NCBI GenBank assembly: GCA_030065255.1
Contig: JASJCX010000016.1
Span: 1 to 46,741 of the forward strand
Length of the DNA: 46,741 bases
Source of the DNA: Calothrix sp. MO_167.B42
GTDB taxonomy: Bacteria > Cyanobacteriota > Cyanobacteriia > Cyanobacteriales > Nostocaceae
Direction of reading: 5' to 3'
A program made the position numbers and the translations under genes. A model generated the notes under the pieces. That model was not told the DNA's origin, ran no database searches, and worked only from the letters and a program-made list of their open reading frames with translations. Positions 18,780 to 28,129 of the stretch are shown here, in pieces (position 1 is the first letter of the stretch; every line of letters begins with the position of its first letter).

Positions 18780-19850
18780 TCATTTGCCGATCATCAAATG
18801 TTTAAATACAATCTTCAATAATTCCGCCTGATTGAATGGTTTAGTCAAATAGCCTGAGGAACGAACCATTTTTGCTTTCGCTTTATCTAAAAACCCTGTT
18901 CTTCCAGTCACCATAATAATAGGAGTATTCTTAAATATTGAATGCCTCCGGAGCAAAGAACATAATTCATAACCATCTAAATTTGGCATTTCCACATCCA
19001 GAAGAATTAGATCTGGTTTATGACGTAGAATTTGCATTAAAGCTTTGACTGGATCGTTAATTGTGATGACAAAAAATGCATTTTCATCTAAAAAGCTTTT
19101 AATAGATTTTAATATAGTCGGACTATCATCTATACAAGCAATAGTATAGAGATGTTCTTCAATTGATGAATTAAATGTTGAATTTTGGTTATAATCAGGA
19201 TGTTCAAAATTTTTCTTTGGTGATGGTGGCACGAGGTGTTGTTGTGTAGATGGAGAGCCATTATTTGTAAATTCTGGTACGGGATTATCCATTGTATTGA
19301 AAGAATAAATATTCTGCTTATTGGTTAATTTTTTTTGGCAATGCTCCACTAATAGTCGTATTTCTAATCGACAAAACTTAGGTAGTCCATCCAATGAGGA
19401 TTCCTGACTAAACTCATATTTACCTAATTTTAAAGCCAGAAAAGATTCTAGAGTCTCTTTAGCTAGTTCATCTATTAAAACTGCTGCTTCAGTTGTATTA
19501 ATATAATCTTGCTTGACTAAATAGCAAATCACACTGTAATCAGTAGGTATTGGAGGCTGCTTATCTGCTGCATTGTTGAATATAAAACCTGCTTGTAACC
19601 AGTCAGAATTATGAAAATTAGGAATATTTTTATTCAGCTTTTGCAAGTAGTATTCAAGCCGCTCAAATAAATCTTTTGAGTGGGAGGCATAAATTAGTTT
19701 ACCTGCTTCTAGATAAATAGACCAAAATTCTGTGTACGTAGTAAATATACGCAATCTACCTGTAGCTCTGCGGCTGGTTAACTGAGCTAAAAGAGATAGA
19801 GGGTATATTTTTTGTAAGAAGCTATGGCTATCTATATGGATTGCACTCAT
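18780..19850 (-). CDS. PatA/PixG-like response regulator (PATAN + REC)
   Basis: I start the gene at ATG 19850, where a purine-rich agggaaaa precedes it (356 residues). The frame stays open to 19910, but the extra 20 residues look non-native. Residues about 8-200 match the PATAN/DUF4388 pattern (SLLAQLTSRRATGRLRI, then YLEAGKLIYA). After a Ser/Pro-rich linker comes a receiver domain with paired acidic residues D241/D242, phospho-acceptor D285 in LLDVEMP, VTGR and TKPF. PATAN-REC proteins such as PixG, PilG-type regulators and HmpA sit at the head of cyanobacterial pilus-motility clusters, as here. No separate CheY-only gene lies between it and CheW. Confidence 0.85.
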   Translation of the reverse strand: MSAIHIDSHSFLQKIYPLSLLAQLTSRRATGRLRIFTTYTEFWSIYLEAGKLIYASHSKDLFERLEYYLQKLNKNIPNFHNSDWLQAGFIFNNAADKQPPIPTDYSVICYLVKQDYINTTEAAVLIDELAKETLESFLALKLGKYEFSQESSLDGLPKFCRLEIRLLVEHCQKKLTNKQNIYSFNTMDNPVPEFTNNGSPSTQQHLVPPSPKKNFEHPDYNQNSTFNSSIEEHLYTIACIDDSPTILKSIKSFLDENAFFVITINDPVKALMQILRHKPDLILLDVEMPNLDGYELCSLLRRHSIFKNTPIIMVTGRTGFLDKAKAKMVRSSGYLTKPFNQAELLKIVFKHLMIGK

Positions 19851-19910
19851 TTTATTTTCCCTGAAGTTAAATAATGTGGAAGGGATATTTAGTTTTAGGC
19901 GACAATTCAA

Positions 19911-20590
19911 GTCAACGACATCAAAGCTTTCTTAGCACAAATATACAATTTATACCTCGTATTGATGAATATATTCAATGCCAGGTTTATTTTTTAGAGA
20001 AAGGAAATTTTTATTGAAGTTTAATTTATTACTATTTTATCTACTTATACTGAGATTATCAGATTTTCTTTCGATGAAAAGTGAAAAAGAATTAAAAATT
20101 AAATGAAGTGAGTAATAAGAATTACATCATCCGGTACAAGTAACTATAGTTTAAGTTGTAAAAAACACGGAAACTAATGTACTTAAAGATACATAATTTT
20201 TGTGTTTCAAGTATAGTAATATACAATTAAATTATGACATTATTGAACGTTAAAACCTATGATTGGCAAATTTTTGATGTGCGTCTAGTGTTCCACCAAC
20301 TTAATTTTGCAAGGTAAACCAACTAAGCAACTTCTTCTCTCTTCCTCTGTGTTCTGTTGCGCCTAGAGCGGTTTTTTTCTCTACCCCTCATAACTAATGC
20401 AATGAACTATTAGTACCTAGCACTATGCTCCCCCATAAAAAAATAATATCATGTGCGGATGAATACTTATAAAACCTCACCCGCCTGCGGCACCCTCTAC
20501 CTATTAAGGAGAGGGTAAGAGAGGGTTGGAGTGAATCAAGCAGAAATTATAAGTAATTAAGCTAACTTGATATAAATTCTATAAACAAGC
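19911..20590. other. Long AT-rich spacer upstream of chemosensory operon
   Basis: This is the probable promoter and leader region of the minus-strand chemosensory operon together with the downstream flank of rpmA. It contains a short GC-rich patch near 20478-20535 with cctcacccgcctg and aggagagggtaagagagggt, a repeat-like sequence common in cyanobacterial spacers. No gene or RNA was recognised. Confidence 0.35.
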
Positions 20591-20600
20591 TTAAAAAACT

Positions 20601-20631
20601 AAAGAGCTAGAATGCGAAATTCTAGCTCTTT
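20601..20631 (-). terminator. Rho-independent terminator of rplU-rpmA
   Basis: A perfect 13-bp stem, aaagagctagaat at 20601-20613 and its complement at 20619-20631, has a 5-nt loop. On the minus strand it is followed by tagttttttaa, a T-rich tract. It lies about 90 bp after the rpmA stop codon, a normal place for the operon terminator. Confidence 0.8.
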
Positions 20632-20718
20632 GAATTATGGAAGACTTTGACCATTAGTTTATTCGTTGTCCACCTACATTAATATAGGTAGGTTAGAACA
20701 CGAAAATCAGTCAATTAA

Positions 20719-21000
20719 CTAAGATACATTGGCTGGAACTTCAGCAACAGCAGGGTAAACACTTATTTTCTTACGACTTTTACCTTTACGTTCAAAGGTA
20801 ACAATACCATCAACTAAAGCAAAAAGAGTATCATCGCTACCAATACCCACATTGCTACCGGGATGGAATTTAGTACCCCGCTGACGCACTAAGATATTAC
20901 CTGCGCGAACAACTTGACCACCGTAACGTTTTACACCTAGCCGTTGAGCATTAGAATCACGACCATTACGAGTACTACCTGTTCCTTTCTTATGAGCCAT
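20719..21000 (-). CDS. rpmA: 50S ribosomal protein L27
   Basis: The 93-residue basic protein begins [20 protein letters not shown], which is the L27 signature whose N-terminal tail reaches the peptidyl-transferase centre. [18 protein letters not shown] and [17 protein letters not shown] follow as in all L27 proteins. The Ala after Met argues for the unprocessed type, without the extra Firmicute prepeptide. It follows rplU by 28 bp on the same strand. Confidence 0.98.
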   Translation of the reverse strand: MAHKKGTGSTRNGRDSNAQRLGVKRYGGQVVRAGNILVRQRGTKFHPGSNVGIGSDDTLFALVDGIVTFERKGKSRKKISVYPAVAEVPANVS

Positions 21001-21028
21001 AATTTCCTTTTATATATTTGTTTTAGTA

Positions 21029-21421
21029 CTATTCTACTGCTGCTGTCACGGGTGCATTATCTGCATTGCTAGCAGTTGCGACTTCTTGAAATGCTAGTAT
21101 TGACCCATTGAGACTAATGGAATTAATCATCAATCTGGTGATTTCTTGGCGGTGTCCACGCTTTTTACGAGTTTTCTTTTTCGGCTTCATTTTGTATACC
21201 AGGACTTTACGACCCCTAAGATGTCGTATTACAGTCCCTTCTACTGTTGCTCCTGCAACCAAAGGTTGTCCTATGGTTACTTCGCCTTCATGGTTAACTA
21301 ACAAAACAGATTCTATACTAACTTTTTCGTCTGGCCCAGTTGAAAGCAGTTCAATATCGTAAAAACGACCTGGTTCTACTCGTAATTGCTTACCACCAGT
21401 CTCAATAATTGCGTAGGTCAT
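21029..21421 (-). CDS. rplU: 50S ribosomal protein L21
   Basis: This 130-residue protein starts [18 protein letters not shown] and contains the basic L21 core [16 protein letters not shown] (about residues 77-92), which binds 23S rRNA. The C-terminal extension beyond residue 100 (Ala/Val-rich) is longer than in E. coli L21, as is common in cyanobacteria. It is the first gene of the rplU-rpmA operon. The 21422-21590 leader may hold the promoter; I see no defined leader RNA. Confidence 0.97.
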   Translation of the reverse strand: MTYAIIETGGKQLRVEPGRFYDIELLSTGPDEKVSIESVLLVNHEGEVTIGQPLVAGATVEGTVIRHLRGRKVLVYKMKPKKKTRKKRGHRQEITRLMINSISLNGSILAFQEVATASNADNAPVTAAVE

Positions 21422-21666
21422 TAAAAATTGTCCTTAGATTTGCCGTACAGGTAGCTGGTTAGTCAATGTACATTGTGTGTACACGAGTAGCTAAATGCTG
21501 CTACTTTCCAGCTTTTATTGTGTATCTACCCGATCCGAGCAGGAATTAGACAGACAATCTCTTATTATAGATGAAAAAATGTACTTGGGTCAATAGAATG
21601 CTGGATTATCTATAAAAAAAGTTACACCAATACAATTTATAGATAATTTTTGCATAAATTCATGCT

Positions 21667-21822
21667 TCACACAGGGGAAAAGGATGGAACAGACAAAGTA
21701 CAGGCTTTCCAATTTGATTCGACTGCTACATTTAATAGTTTACATGTACCACCACGTTGTCCTTCTGGAGTATAGTAGCGACAATAGCGGCAAATTGAAA
21801 TAAAATCTTTTATTTTCGTCAT
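21667..21822 (-). CDS. Small Cys-rich conserved cyanobacterial protein (51 aa)
   Basis: This gene is shorter than 60 codons. The minus strand from ATG 21822 reads MTKIKDFISICRYCRYYTPE, continues GQRGGTCKLLNVAVESNWKA and ends CTLSVPSFSPV before TGA at 21667. Four cysteines (C11, C14, C27, C41) in a CxxC...C...C order suggest a metal site or redox-active centre. I believe similar ICRYCRYYTPEG proteins are widespread in cyanobacteria. The function is unknown. It lies alone, and no clear Shine-Dalgarno is seen. Confidence comes from the motif pattern and codon-frame integrity rather than from context. Confidence 0.7.
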   Translation of the reverse strand: MTKIKDFISICRYCRYYTPEGQRGGTCKLLNVAVESNWKACTLSVPSFSPV

Positions 21823-21985
21823 AATTTTTAGATTGGGATTGAATAAAGTTATTAGTTTAGGACTTACCCAACTGGCATATTTTTTGATCTAGGGGAGGCA
21901 AAATGCGGTGTAGATTTTCTTCTGTGCATTATTGCCGTTGTGTGAACCACACAAAGTGTTTGAACTTTTAATCACAACTGATAAA

Positions 21986-22028
21986 GTCACGCACCAATTA
22001 CCGATTGTGACAACCAGCTTTAGTCCTG
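21986..22028 (+). repeat. 43-bp direct repeat, copy 1
   Basis: This copy matches 23663-23705 at 37 of 43 positions in the same orientation. Both begin gtcacgcacc, carry a gtgac complement inside and end cagctttagtcctg. Immediately downstream, 22021-22060 is a tandem duplication of a 20-bp unit starting tagtcctgtagttgttga. The pair of 43-bp repeats brackets the nucleotidyltransferase gene. Spacer 21823-22430 has no other recognised gene. Confidence 0.75.
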
Positions 22029-22355
22029 TAGTTGTTGAATTAGTCCTGTAGTTGTTGATAATTAATATTTCCAATTTTAAGTATGGCAGGAATTCTTGGC
22101 AAAATTTAATAAAATCTTTATACCTAAATAAAAATTTATATAAGTCTATATTATTATGGATATTCATAGTTAGGTATAAAATTTAGTTTATATCCATCAA
22201 CATTTAAGTATGTCATTGTATGTTGATAATTAAGTAAAAATTTTAAACAAAATTATATTCTTGGCAATTATGACTGACCAGATTCCATAAAAGCATCCTT
22301 TCAGCTAACCTCCTATAAGCTAAAGAAGAAAGTTAGTTATTATAGCAAGAGGCTC

Positions 22356-22389
22356 AGATCCCCGACTTTTCAAAAAAAGTCGGGGATCT
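22356..22389. repeat. Perfect 15-bp hairpin (agatccccgactttt)
   Basis: Arms at 22356-22370 and 22375-22389 are perfect complements with a 4-nt loop, 42 bp before the nucleotidyltransferase start. The right arm recurs as aagtcggggatct at 156-168. It is a dispersed repeat rather than a gene-specific terminator, though it could act as a transcription barrier. Confidence 0.75.
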
Positions 22390-22430
22390 AACTTTTCACA
22401 AATGATTTAAGATTGCTATAGTTATCAATT

Positions 22431-23522
22431 ATGAAAAGAATTGACGTTGAAAAAAGAACTATTTTTATTGGTTTGTCAGGAAGTCATGGTTATGGTTTAA
22501 ACCGTCCAGATTCTGATTATGATTACCGGGGAGTATTTATCGCTCCTAAAAAATATTATTTAGGCTCTGACAAAATTGAGCAGAAAGATAAGGGTTGGGA
22601 TGAGCCAGGAATATTCAATTTTTTGGATAATAATCAAGATACAGTCATTTATGAATTAAGGAAAATAATTCATTTATTATCTGGAGCGAATCCTAATGTT
22701 TTAGAATTATTGTGGTTGCAGGAGTACCCTTTTATAAATGATGTTGGCAAGTATTTAATCAGCCATAGAAATATATTTTTGAGTAAAAAAGTTAAGCATA
22801 CTTATGTTGGTTATGCTTTTGCTCAAATCAAAAAAATGGAAACACATCGCAAATGGTTATTGCATCCTCCACAGAAGAAACCAGTGCCGACTGATTTTGG
22901 AATAGAAAATGAAACACCACTAATCAAAGAAGAGTTAAATGCTTTTTTGGAGTATCTTTATAATTTAATTAGAGGTAAAATTGAATTTTTAGCAGAGTCG
23001 GAACAATTATATCAATTATTAACAGCAGATATTGATTTCAAAGGAGTATTGAAACAATATACCTTACCTGACGAAACCCTAGAATACACTCAAAAATTAA
23101 CTAATAGTCGCAAGGATTTTATTCGCTTATTACAAAAAAGCCAAAGTTATCAAGGTGCTTTAAGAGAATGGAAAGCCTATATTTCTTGGCAAGAAAATCG
23201 AAATCCAACCAGAGCAGAAATGGAGAGGAAGTCTGGATTTGATTTAAAACATGGAATGCACTGTATTAGATTGCTGCGTAGCGGTTTAGAAATACTAAAA
23301 ATGGGAAAATTGACTGTAGATAGAAGGATAGCCGGTGATGCTGATGATTTGAAGGCTATTCTCAGGGGCGAAGTCACTTACGAAGAAGTGATGCAAATGG
23401 CAGAAGATTTAGTAACGCAAATGGATATTGTTTACGAAGGTTCTATCTTACCTCACAGACCAAATCTAGAGGAAATTAATCAACTATGTATAGAACTTGT
23501 GGAAATGCAAGGATGGGATTGA
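22431..23522 (+). CDS. Predicted nucleotidyltransferase (COG3541/YcgL type)
   Basis: The 363-residue protein opens with the Pol-beta-type nucleotidyltransferase motif: GLSGSHGYGLNRPDSDYDYR (residues 14-33), with the G-S pair and the acidic D27/D29 (and D31) that would bind two metals. The rest is mainly helical and includes a conserved NPNVLELLWLQEYPF segment after the catalytic fold, as in the COG3541 family. The transferred nucleotide and target are unknown; related folds act on tRNAs, proteins or as antitoxins. No toxin-like partner lies beside it. The gene is flanked by 43-bp direct repeats and heptamer arrays, so it could be an acquired segment. Confidence 0.8.
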   Translation: MKRIDVEKRTIFIGLSGSHGYGLNRPDSDYDYRGVFIAPKKYYLGSDKIEQKDKGWDEPGIFNFLDNNQDTVIYELRKIIHLLSGANPNVLELLWLQEYPFINDVGKYLISHRNIFLSKKVKHTYVGYAFAQIKKMETHRKWLLHPPQKKPVPTDFGIENETPLIKEELNAFLEYLYNLIRGKIEFLAESEQLYQLLTADIDFKGVLKQYTLPDETLEYTQKLTNSRKDFIRLLQKSQSYQGALREWKAYISWQENRNPTRAEMERKSGFDLKHGMHCIRLLRSGLEILKMGKLTVDRRIAGDADDLKAILRGEVTYEEVMQMAEDLVTQMDIVYEGSILPHRPNLEEINQLCIELVEMQGWD

Positions 23523-23542
23523 GAGATATGGCGCTACGCGCA

Positions 23543-23605
23543 AGTAATGAGTAATGAGTAATGAGTAATGAGTAATGAGTAATGAGTAATGAGTAATGAG
23601 TAATA
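23543..23605. repeat. STRR array, 7-mer agtaatg, about nine copies
   Basis: Eight perfect copies of agtaatg run from 23543 to 23598, and a ninth ends agtaata. The array begins 20 bp after the nucleotidyltransferase stop. It produces a false minus-strand frame of repeated ITHYSLL. Copy number is likely to vary between strains. Confidence 0.95.
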
Positions 23606-23662
23606 AGGCGTAGGGTGTGTGACGCGCCCAAAAGATTTGAACGTAGCAACGAGAATTGTAGC

Positions 23663-23705
23663 GTCACGCACCAACTAATAATTGTGACACGCAGCTTTAG
23701 TCCTG
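23663..23705 (+). repeat. 43-bp direct repeat, copy 2
   Basis: This is the partner of 21986-22028 (37 of 43 identical, same orientation), about 140 bp after the nucleotidyltransferase gene. The gtcac/gtgac ends can form a short stem. Confidence 0.75.
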
Positions 23706-23710
23706 AGATA

Positions 23711-23745
23711 ATCCGTTATCCGTTATCCGTTATCCGTTATCCGTT
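23711..23745. repeat. STRR array, 7-mer atccgtt, five copies
   Basis: Five perfect tandem copies of atccgtt are present. The reverse complement, aacggat, is the unit found inside the composite repeats at 5423, 30917 and 32302, so this is the pure form of that component. Confidence 0.95.
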
Positions 23746-23827
23746 GTATATTTTGGGTTAATCATGTTTAAAATTAGCATTTAGCAATGAATATTAAAGA
23801 GTTATGACGATTTGTTACTAACAATGA

Positions 23828-24127
23828 TTAAAGAGTTGTAATTAAATCAGCAAATCCGTAAATACTAACAATTAGTAAAAGTAAAGCTGTAAATTGAGTG
23901 ACAATTTTTTGACAAGATGGAGCAAGTTGTTCCCGAATTAAAATAGAAATAGATGCACCAACTACAAAACTCAAACCTAATACTATATAAGCTGGTCTTT
24001 CAGGAGCAAAAGTAGAAAGTACTAACATTGTGATCGCTAATACCAACATTAACAGTTCTACCACCCGAGGAGGGTTGTGTTGACTAGCAAAAATCAAGCT
24101 ATTAAACCAGAAATTCCAACTTCTCAT
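23828..24127 (-). CDS. Small membrane protein, unknown function
   Basis: This 99-residue protein has three hydrophobic segments: about 24-41 (LLMLVLAITMLVLSTF), 47-64 (IVLGLSFVVGASISILI) and 79-97 (FTALLLLIVSIYGFADLI). The N-terminus is soluble with aromatic residues. No motif points to a function. It is isolated between repeat DNA and the gyrA-type gene. The length and clear membrane pattern support a real gene; a family name cannot be given. Confidence 0.6.
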   Translation of the reverse strand: MRSWNFWFNSLIFASQHNPPRVVELLMLVLAITMLVLSTFAPERPAYIVLGLSFVVGASISILIREQLAPSCQKIVTQFTALLLLIVSIYGFADLITTL

Positions 24128-24377
24128 AACTATTTTAATTGTTTTGGGTAGTGAGCTTTAAACCAAGGGGTTAAGTGCAAAGTTAAACACTGAAATAGGG
24201 CTTGCTGAATCAGCCTATAGAGATATAAATACGGCAGACTCTAAATAATCATACCGCGAGTGCAAAAACCTTGACAGATATCAATCACTAATTACACCTT
24301 ATCTACCTTGATAACTGTAGTTTTATTCACAGTTATTAGTAAAAATTTATATATTTATTCTTTAAGTTTCATTATCC

Positions 24378-26903
24378 TTAAACATCAGAATTGGATTTAT
24401 CTAAATCTGTAACAGAAATAATTTTTTCATCCCGAGATAGGACGATGATATTTTCTCCAGTACTGCTTCTATTTACCAAGGGAATTTGACTAATATCAAT
24501 GCGCTCCACTCGGTCTTTGTTAGTAACAATTGCGACTTCTCCATCTAAACTAGATGATAGGATGGCTGCTAAATTATCAGTTTTGTTGATAAATTTCAGG
24601 GCTTGAGTGCCTAAGTCGCCGCGATGGGCAAATTTAATGTCGTTTATTGTCAGGCGTTTTGCATATCCTTCTTGGGTAAATAGGAATATGTGGCGCTCTT
24701 TTGCTAGGGTTGTGCAACCAATCATTTGTTGATGTTTCAACAGTCGCAGTCCTTGTAAACCCATGGCTGTACGCCCCATAGCTGGTAATTCTGCTTCACT
24801 CATGGGAAAACGCAATAATCTACCACTAGAACTACCTATAATTAATTGTTCATCAGGATGGACAAACTGGATAAATGATAATTCATCGTCATCTTTCAAC
24901 TTGATAATAGTGATACCACGACGACTCATTTGAGCTAGTTCGTTCAAGCCAAGGCGCTTAATCCTACCTCGTTTTGTCAGCAACACTAAATCCTTCTCTT
25001 CTAGTTTCTCTGGAAGTAAGAAGCGACTGACAACAGTTTCCGTAGCTAACTGAGCAGTATTACTTAGTAAAGTAATGAGGGGCTTCCCTCTGGCTGCACG
25101 TCCTGTAGCCATGGGGATATCTGCAACTTTCACGGGGTATATTTTACCTGTGTTAGTTAATATTAGTACATCCTGGGCGCTATCAGTCAGATTAGTTTGC
25201 ACAATAAAATCATGATCTGGAATACTGGTATCAGCTTTAGATTTTTTGCTAGAAGGTTGCAAACGCCGGACATATCCCCGATGGGTAAATTCTAAAATAG
25301 CTTTTTGGGGAGGTTCTTCCAAGGCCACATTTGAGGATGGCTGATTGGCTGAACTTTTGCTACTTGAACTTTTTTGCTGTTCTAGTCCTTTAATTTGCAG
25401 GGGTTCTTCTCCGATATGAGTGCGCCGTGGATCGTTATATTTACGTTTAAGCGATCGCAGGTCTTTTTTCAATGCCTTTAATAATTCTTGACGATTGTTA
25501 AGCAAATTATGCAATTCTTCTATCTTTTGGTTTAGTTGTGTAAATTCTTGTTGTAAGTTTTGCTGTTCTAAACTGGTTAACCTACGTAATGGCATGGATA
25601 GGATGGCATCTGCTTGTTGCTCAGTAAAATTGAGGCGGCTTTGGAGATTTTGTTTGGCAGTACTACCATCAGCAGCTTGCCGGAGAATTGTAATTACGTC
25701 ATCCAGATTAGCTAATGCTGTTAATAAACCTGCGACTAAATGGGAGCGACTTTCTGCTTTGTCTAATTCATAGCTGTAGCGACGGTTGAGTGTTTGTTCT
25801 CGGAAATGTAAAAATTCCTGTAACAGTTGGCGCAAACTCAGTTGACGGGGTTGTCCCTCGACTAATGCGAGTAGAATCGCCCCAAAGTTAGTTTGTAATG
25901 CTGTTTGGCGATACAAACTTTGTAAAACCTCTTCGGGTTGGGTATCCCGTTTCAATTCTATTACTACCCGCATCCCTTCGCGATCGCTCTCATCCCGGAT
26001 ATCGGAAATTCCCTGGAGACGGCCATTATTCACCAAATCGGCGACTTTTTCAATCCAACCAGCTTTATTGACTTGGTAAGGTAATTCTGTAACTATAATC
26101 GCTGTGCGTTTTTTACTACCCCTACTACGGGCAATTTCTTCTAACTGAGTTACTCCCCGCATGACAATACTACCTTTTCCGGTAGTATATGCTTCATGGA
26201 TACCTTGATGACCAACAATTTGTCCCCCTGTAGGGAAATCTGGCCCGGGAATTAGCTCAAATAGCTTCTCATCGGACAAATTTGGGCGATCGATTAAAGC
26301 AATCAATCCATCCACCACTTCCCCCAAATTGTGGGGAGGGATGTTAGTTGCCATACCCACAGCAATCCCAGCGCAACCATTAAGTAATAAAAATGGTAGT
26401 TGGGCAGGTAAAACAGTGGGTTCTTGCTGGGAATTATCGAAGTTGCCAATAAATTCTACCGTTTCTTCCCCAATTTCCGTCAGCATTCCCTCATTGCCAA
26501 TGGGCGCTAATCGTGTTTCCGTATAACGCATTGCCGCCGGGGGATCGTTATCTACACTACCAAAATTCCCATGTCCTGCCAGCAAAGGATAACGGCTGGA
26601 AAAGTCTTGTACTAATCTCACCAAAGCATCATACACCGCTTGGTCGCCGTGGGGATGGTATTTACCCAGCACATCCCCCACCACACGGGCGCATTTACGA
26701 TAGGGACGATCTGGTGTCAGCCCCAACTCATGCATGGCATATAAAATGCGGCGATGAACGGGCTTTAAACCATCACGCACATCTGGCAATGCTCGTCCTA
26801 CAATTACACTCATGGCATATTCTAAATAGGACCTTTGCATCTCAGTATGCAGAGCCGTAGTAATTACCTGTCCCTTGGAGAGAAGGTTTAACTGTTTTGC
26901 CAT
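24378..26903 (-). CDS. gyrA: Type IIA topoisomerase subunit A (GyrA/ParC family)
   Basis: This subunit cuts and rejoins DNA in gyrase or topoisomerase IV. The 841-residue protein starts with the breakage-reunion domain: [20 protein letters not shown] (38-57), KYHPHGD (81-87) and the active-site Tyr127 in AAMRYTE. A coiled-coil tower and the six-bladed C-terminal domain follow. A Ser/Lys/Gln-rich insert near 510-535 ([12 protein letters not shown]) separates the core from the C-terminal domain. The GyrA box (QRRGGKG type), needed for DNA wrapping by gyrase, is poorly kept; the nearest match is MSRRGITI. The protein could therefore be the ParC-like paralogue present in many cyanobacteria. No subunit B gene is adjacent. 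Confidence 0.9.
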   Translation of the reverse strand: MAKQLNLLSKGQVITTALHTEMQRSYLEYAMSVIVGRALPDVRDGLKPVHRRILYAMHELGLTPDRPYRKCARVVGDVLGKYHPHGDQAVYDALVRLVQDFSSRYPLLAGHGNFGSVDNDPPAAMRYTETRLAPIGNEGMLTEIGEETVEFIGNFDNSQQEPTVLPAQLPFLLLNGCAGIAVGMATNIPPHNLGEVVDGLIALIDRPNLSDEKLFELIPGPDFPTGGQIVGHQGIHEAYTTGKGSIVMRGVTQLEEIARSRGSKKRTAIIVTELPYQVNKAGWIEKVADLVNNGRLQGISDIRDESDREGMRVVIELKRDTQPEEVLQSLYRQTALQTNFGAILLALVEGQPRQLSLRQLLQEFLHFREQTLNRRYSYELDKAESRSHLVAGLLTALANLDDVITILRQAADGSTAKQNLQSRLNFTEQQADAILSMPLRRLTSLEQQNLQQEFTQLNQKIEELHNLLNNRQELLKALKKDLRSLKRKYNDPRRTHIGEEPLQIKGLEQQKSSSSKSSANQPSSNVALEEPPQKAILEFTHRGYVRRLQPSSKKSKADTSIPDHDFIVQTNLTDSAQDVLILTNTGKIYPVKVADIPMATGRAARGKPLITLLSNTAQLATETVVSRFLLPEKLEEKDLVLLTKRGRIKRLGLNELAQMSRRGITIIKLKDDDELSFIQFVHPDEQLIIGSSSGRLLRFPMSEAELPAMGRTAMGLQGLRLLKHQQMIGCTTLAKERHIFLFTQEGYAKRLTINDIKFAHRGDLGTQALKFINKTDNLAAILSSSLDGEVAIVTNKDRVERIDISQIPLVNRSSTGENIIVLSRDEKIISVTDLDKSNSDV

Positions 26904-27104
26904 GAGTTTTTACCTAAATTTTAACTATACAAAAGTTACTGTGACTGAAGACTCCAGCAAACACAGCATAACGGATGAAATGTCGTTCCTTACAAAATCT
27001 TGATAGTCAGATACCAAATATCAGTAGTATTATCCTTGATGTTAAGGATACTTTTTGAGTAAAAGTCAGTAACAATTTCTATCATCCCTATTAGTGAAAT
27101 TTCC

Positions 27105-27512
27105 ATGAAAACAGTTTTAATTGTTGAAGACGATTTAATTAATGCTCGGGTTTTTTCTAAAATTTTGACCAAAAGAGGGGGCCTCAATGTTAAGCATACT
27201 GAAAATGTAGATGAGGTCATGAAAATTGCCCAGGCCAAAGAAGCAGACATTATTTTAATGGATGTTTCTCTTTCCCGTAGTGTTTACCAAGGTAAGTCTG
27301 TGGATGGCATCAAAATTACCCAAATGCTCAAATCAGATCCCAACACAGCCGATTTGCCTATTATCCTCGTAACTGCACATGCTATGGAAGGCGATCGGGA
27401 AAATTTTCTCAAACAAAGTGGTGCTGATGGTTATATTTCCAAACCAGTTGTAGATCATCAATATTTTGTTGAACAAATCATTTCCCTACTCCCCACAGAA
27501 AACAACCACTAA
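27105..27512 (+). CDS. Single-domain response regulator (CheY/DivK-like)
   Basis: The 135-residue protein is a receiver domain only. D9/D10 bind magnesium, D53 in LMDVSL is the phospho-acceptor, T in LVTAHAM and K in YISKPV complete the active site. The loop after the phospho-acceptor is extended by several residues (SRSVYQGKSVDG) compared with CheY. VTAHAM is typical of DivK-type regulators. There is no kinase next door, so the cognate partner is unknown; a distant chemosensory or hybrid kinase could serve. It is divergent from the gyrA-type gene. Confidence 0.9.
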   Translation: MKTVLIVEDDLINARVFSKILTKRGGLNVKHTENVDEVMKIAQAKEADIILMDVSLSRSVYQGKSVDGIKITQMLKSDPNTADLPIILVTAHAMEGDRENFLKQSGADGYISKPVVDHQYFVEQIISLLPTENNH

Positions 27513-27665
27513 TTTCAAGTTCCGTTGCCCAATTATTGGTTTTTATTGGGCTAACTACTAATTACTAATAATATACATGTACTATTAAATATAATTTAAA
27601 GCAAGGGGCGACGTTTCCCACAGAACTACTGGAACCATAGCAATGGGCATATTGGTTAGGGCAGT

Positions 27666-27723
27666 TGAGGTGATGAGGAGGTGAGGAGATGAGGGGATGA
27701 GGAGGTAATGAGGAGATGAGGAG
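27666..27723. repeat. Purine-rich gatgaggag-type repeat tract
   Basis: The tract consists of irregular tandem units of gaggtgaggagatgagg type. It is one of several low-complexity tracts in the 790-bp spacer 27513-28303, which has no gene. A short taactct 7-mer array follows at 27741-27761. Confidence 0.8.
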
Positions 27724-27916
27724 TAAAGCAATTAAAACTCCTAACTCTTAACTCTTAACTCACGGTTCGCCCATTTTAAATTGAGGCGCGAAAAAAGCTG
27801 GACGATTTAATCGGGGTTCTAGCCTGTAATTCAAATGTACTCTCGTTTCACCTTTGTGCGATCGCATAAAAATACAGTTTTAAAAGGGGGATGGTAGTTC
27901 AAGTTCAATTTAGGTA

Positions 27917-28044
27917 ATATCATGTCCGGGGGCATACCCATAGTATGTCATTGCGAGTGAAACGAAGTGAAACGACGCAATCACAAGGTCTTTGGGATTG
28001 CTTCCCTTCGGTCGCAATGACGGTTATTTAAACGGACATGATAT
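27917..28044. repeat. Palindromic element with terminal inverted repeats
   Basis: Outer 12-bp arms atatcatgtccg (27917-27928) and cggacatgatat (28033-28044) are perfect complements. Inside, gtcattgcga at 27947-27956 pairs with tcgcaatgac at 28012-28021, with further partial pairing toward the centre. The inner unit matches a very widespread bacterial palindromic repeat (gtcattgcgag...ctcgcaatgac). The whole forms a MITE-like 128-bp element. Confidence 0.7.
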
Positions 28045-28129
28045 AAGTCCCTAAAACCATTGCCACACTTAGATTATATATTTTTGGGCAATTTCTCGAA
28101 CTCCAAAAAAAATGAGCGAACCGGGAGTC

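Noticed and set aside
21422-21590. L21 leader RNA (autoregulatory element)
   Set aside because: No stem matching a known L21 leader could be identified by eye.
23543-23605. Tandem array considered as a CRISPR
   Set aside because: The units are 7 bp without spacers; it is an STRR.
23476-23667. Minus-strand frame of 63 codons with repeated THYSLLI units
   Set aside because: It is the translation of the agtaatg heptamer array, not a gene.
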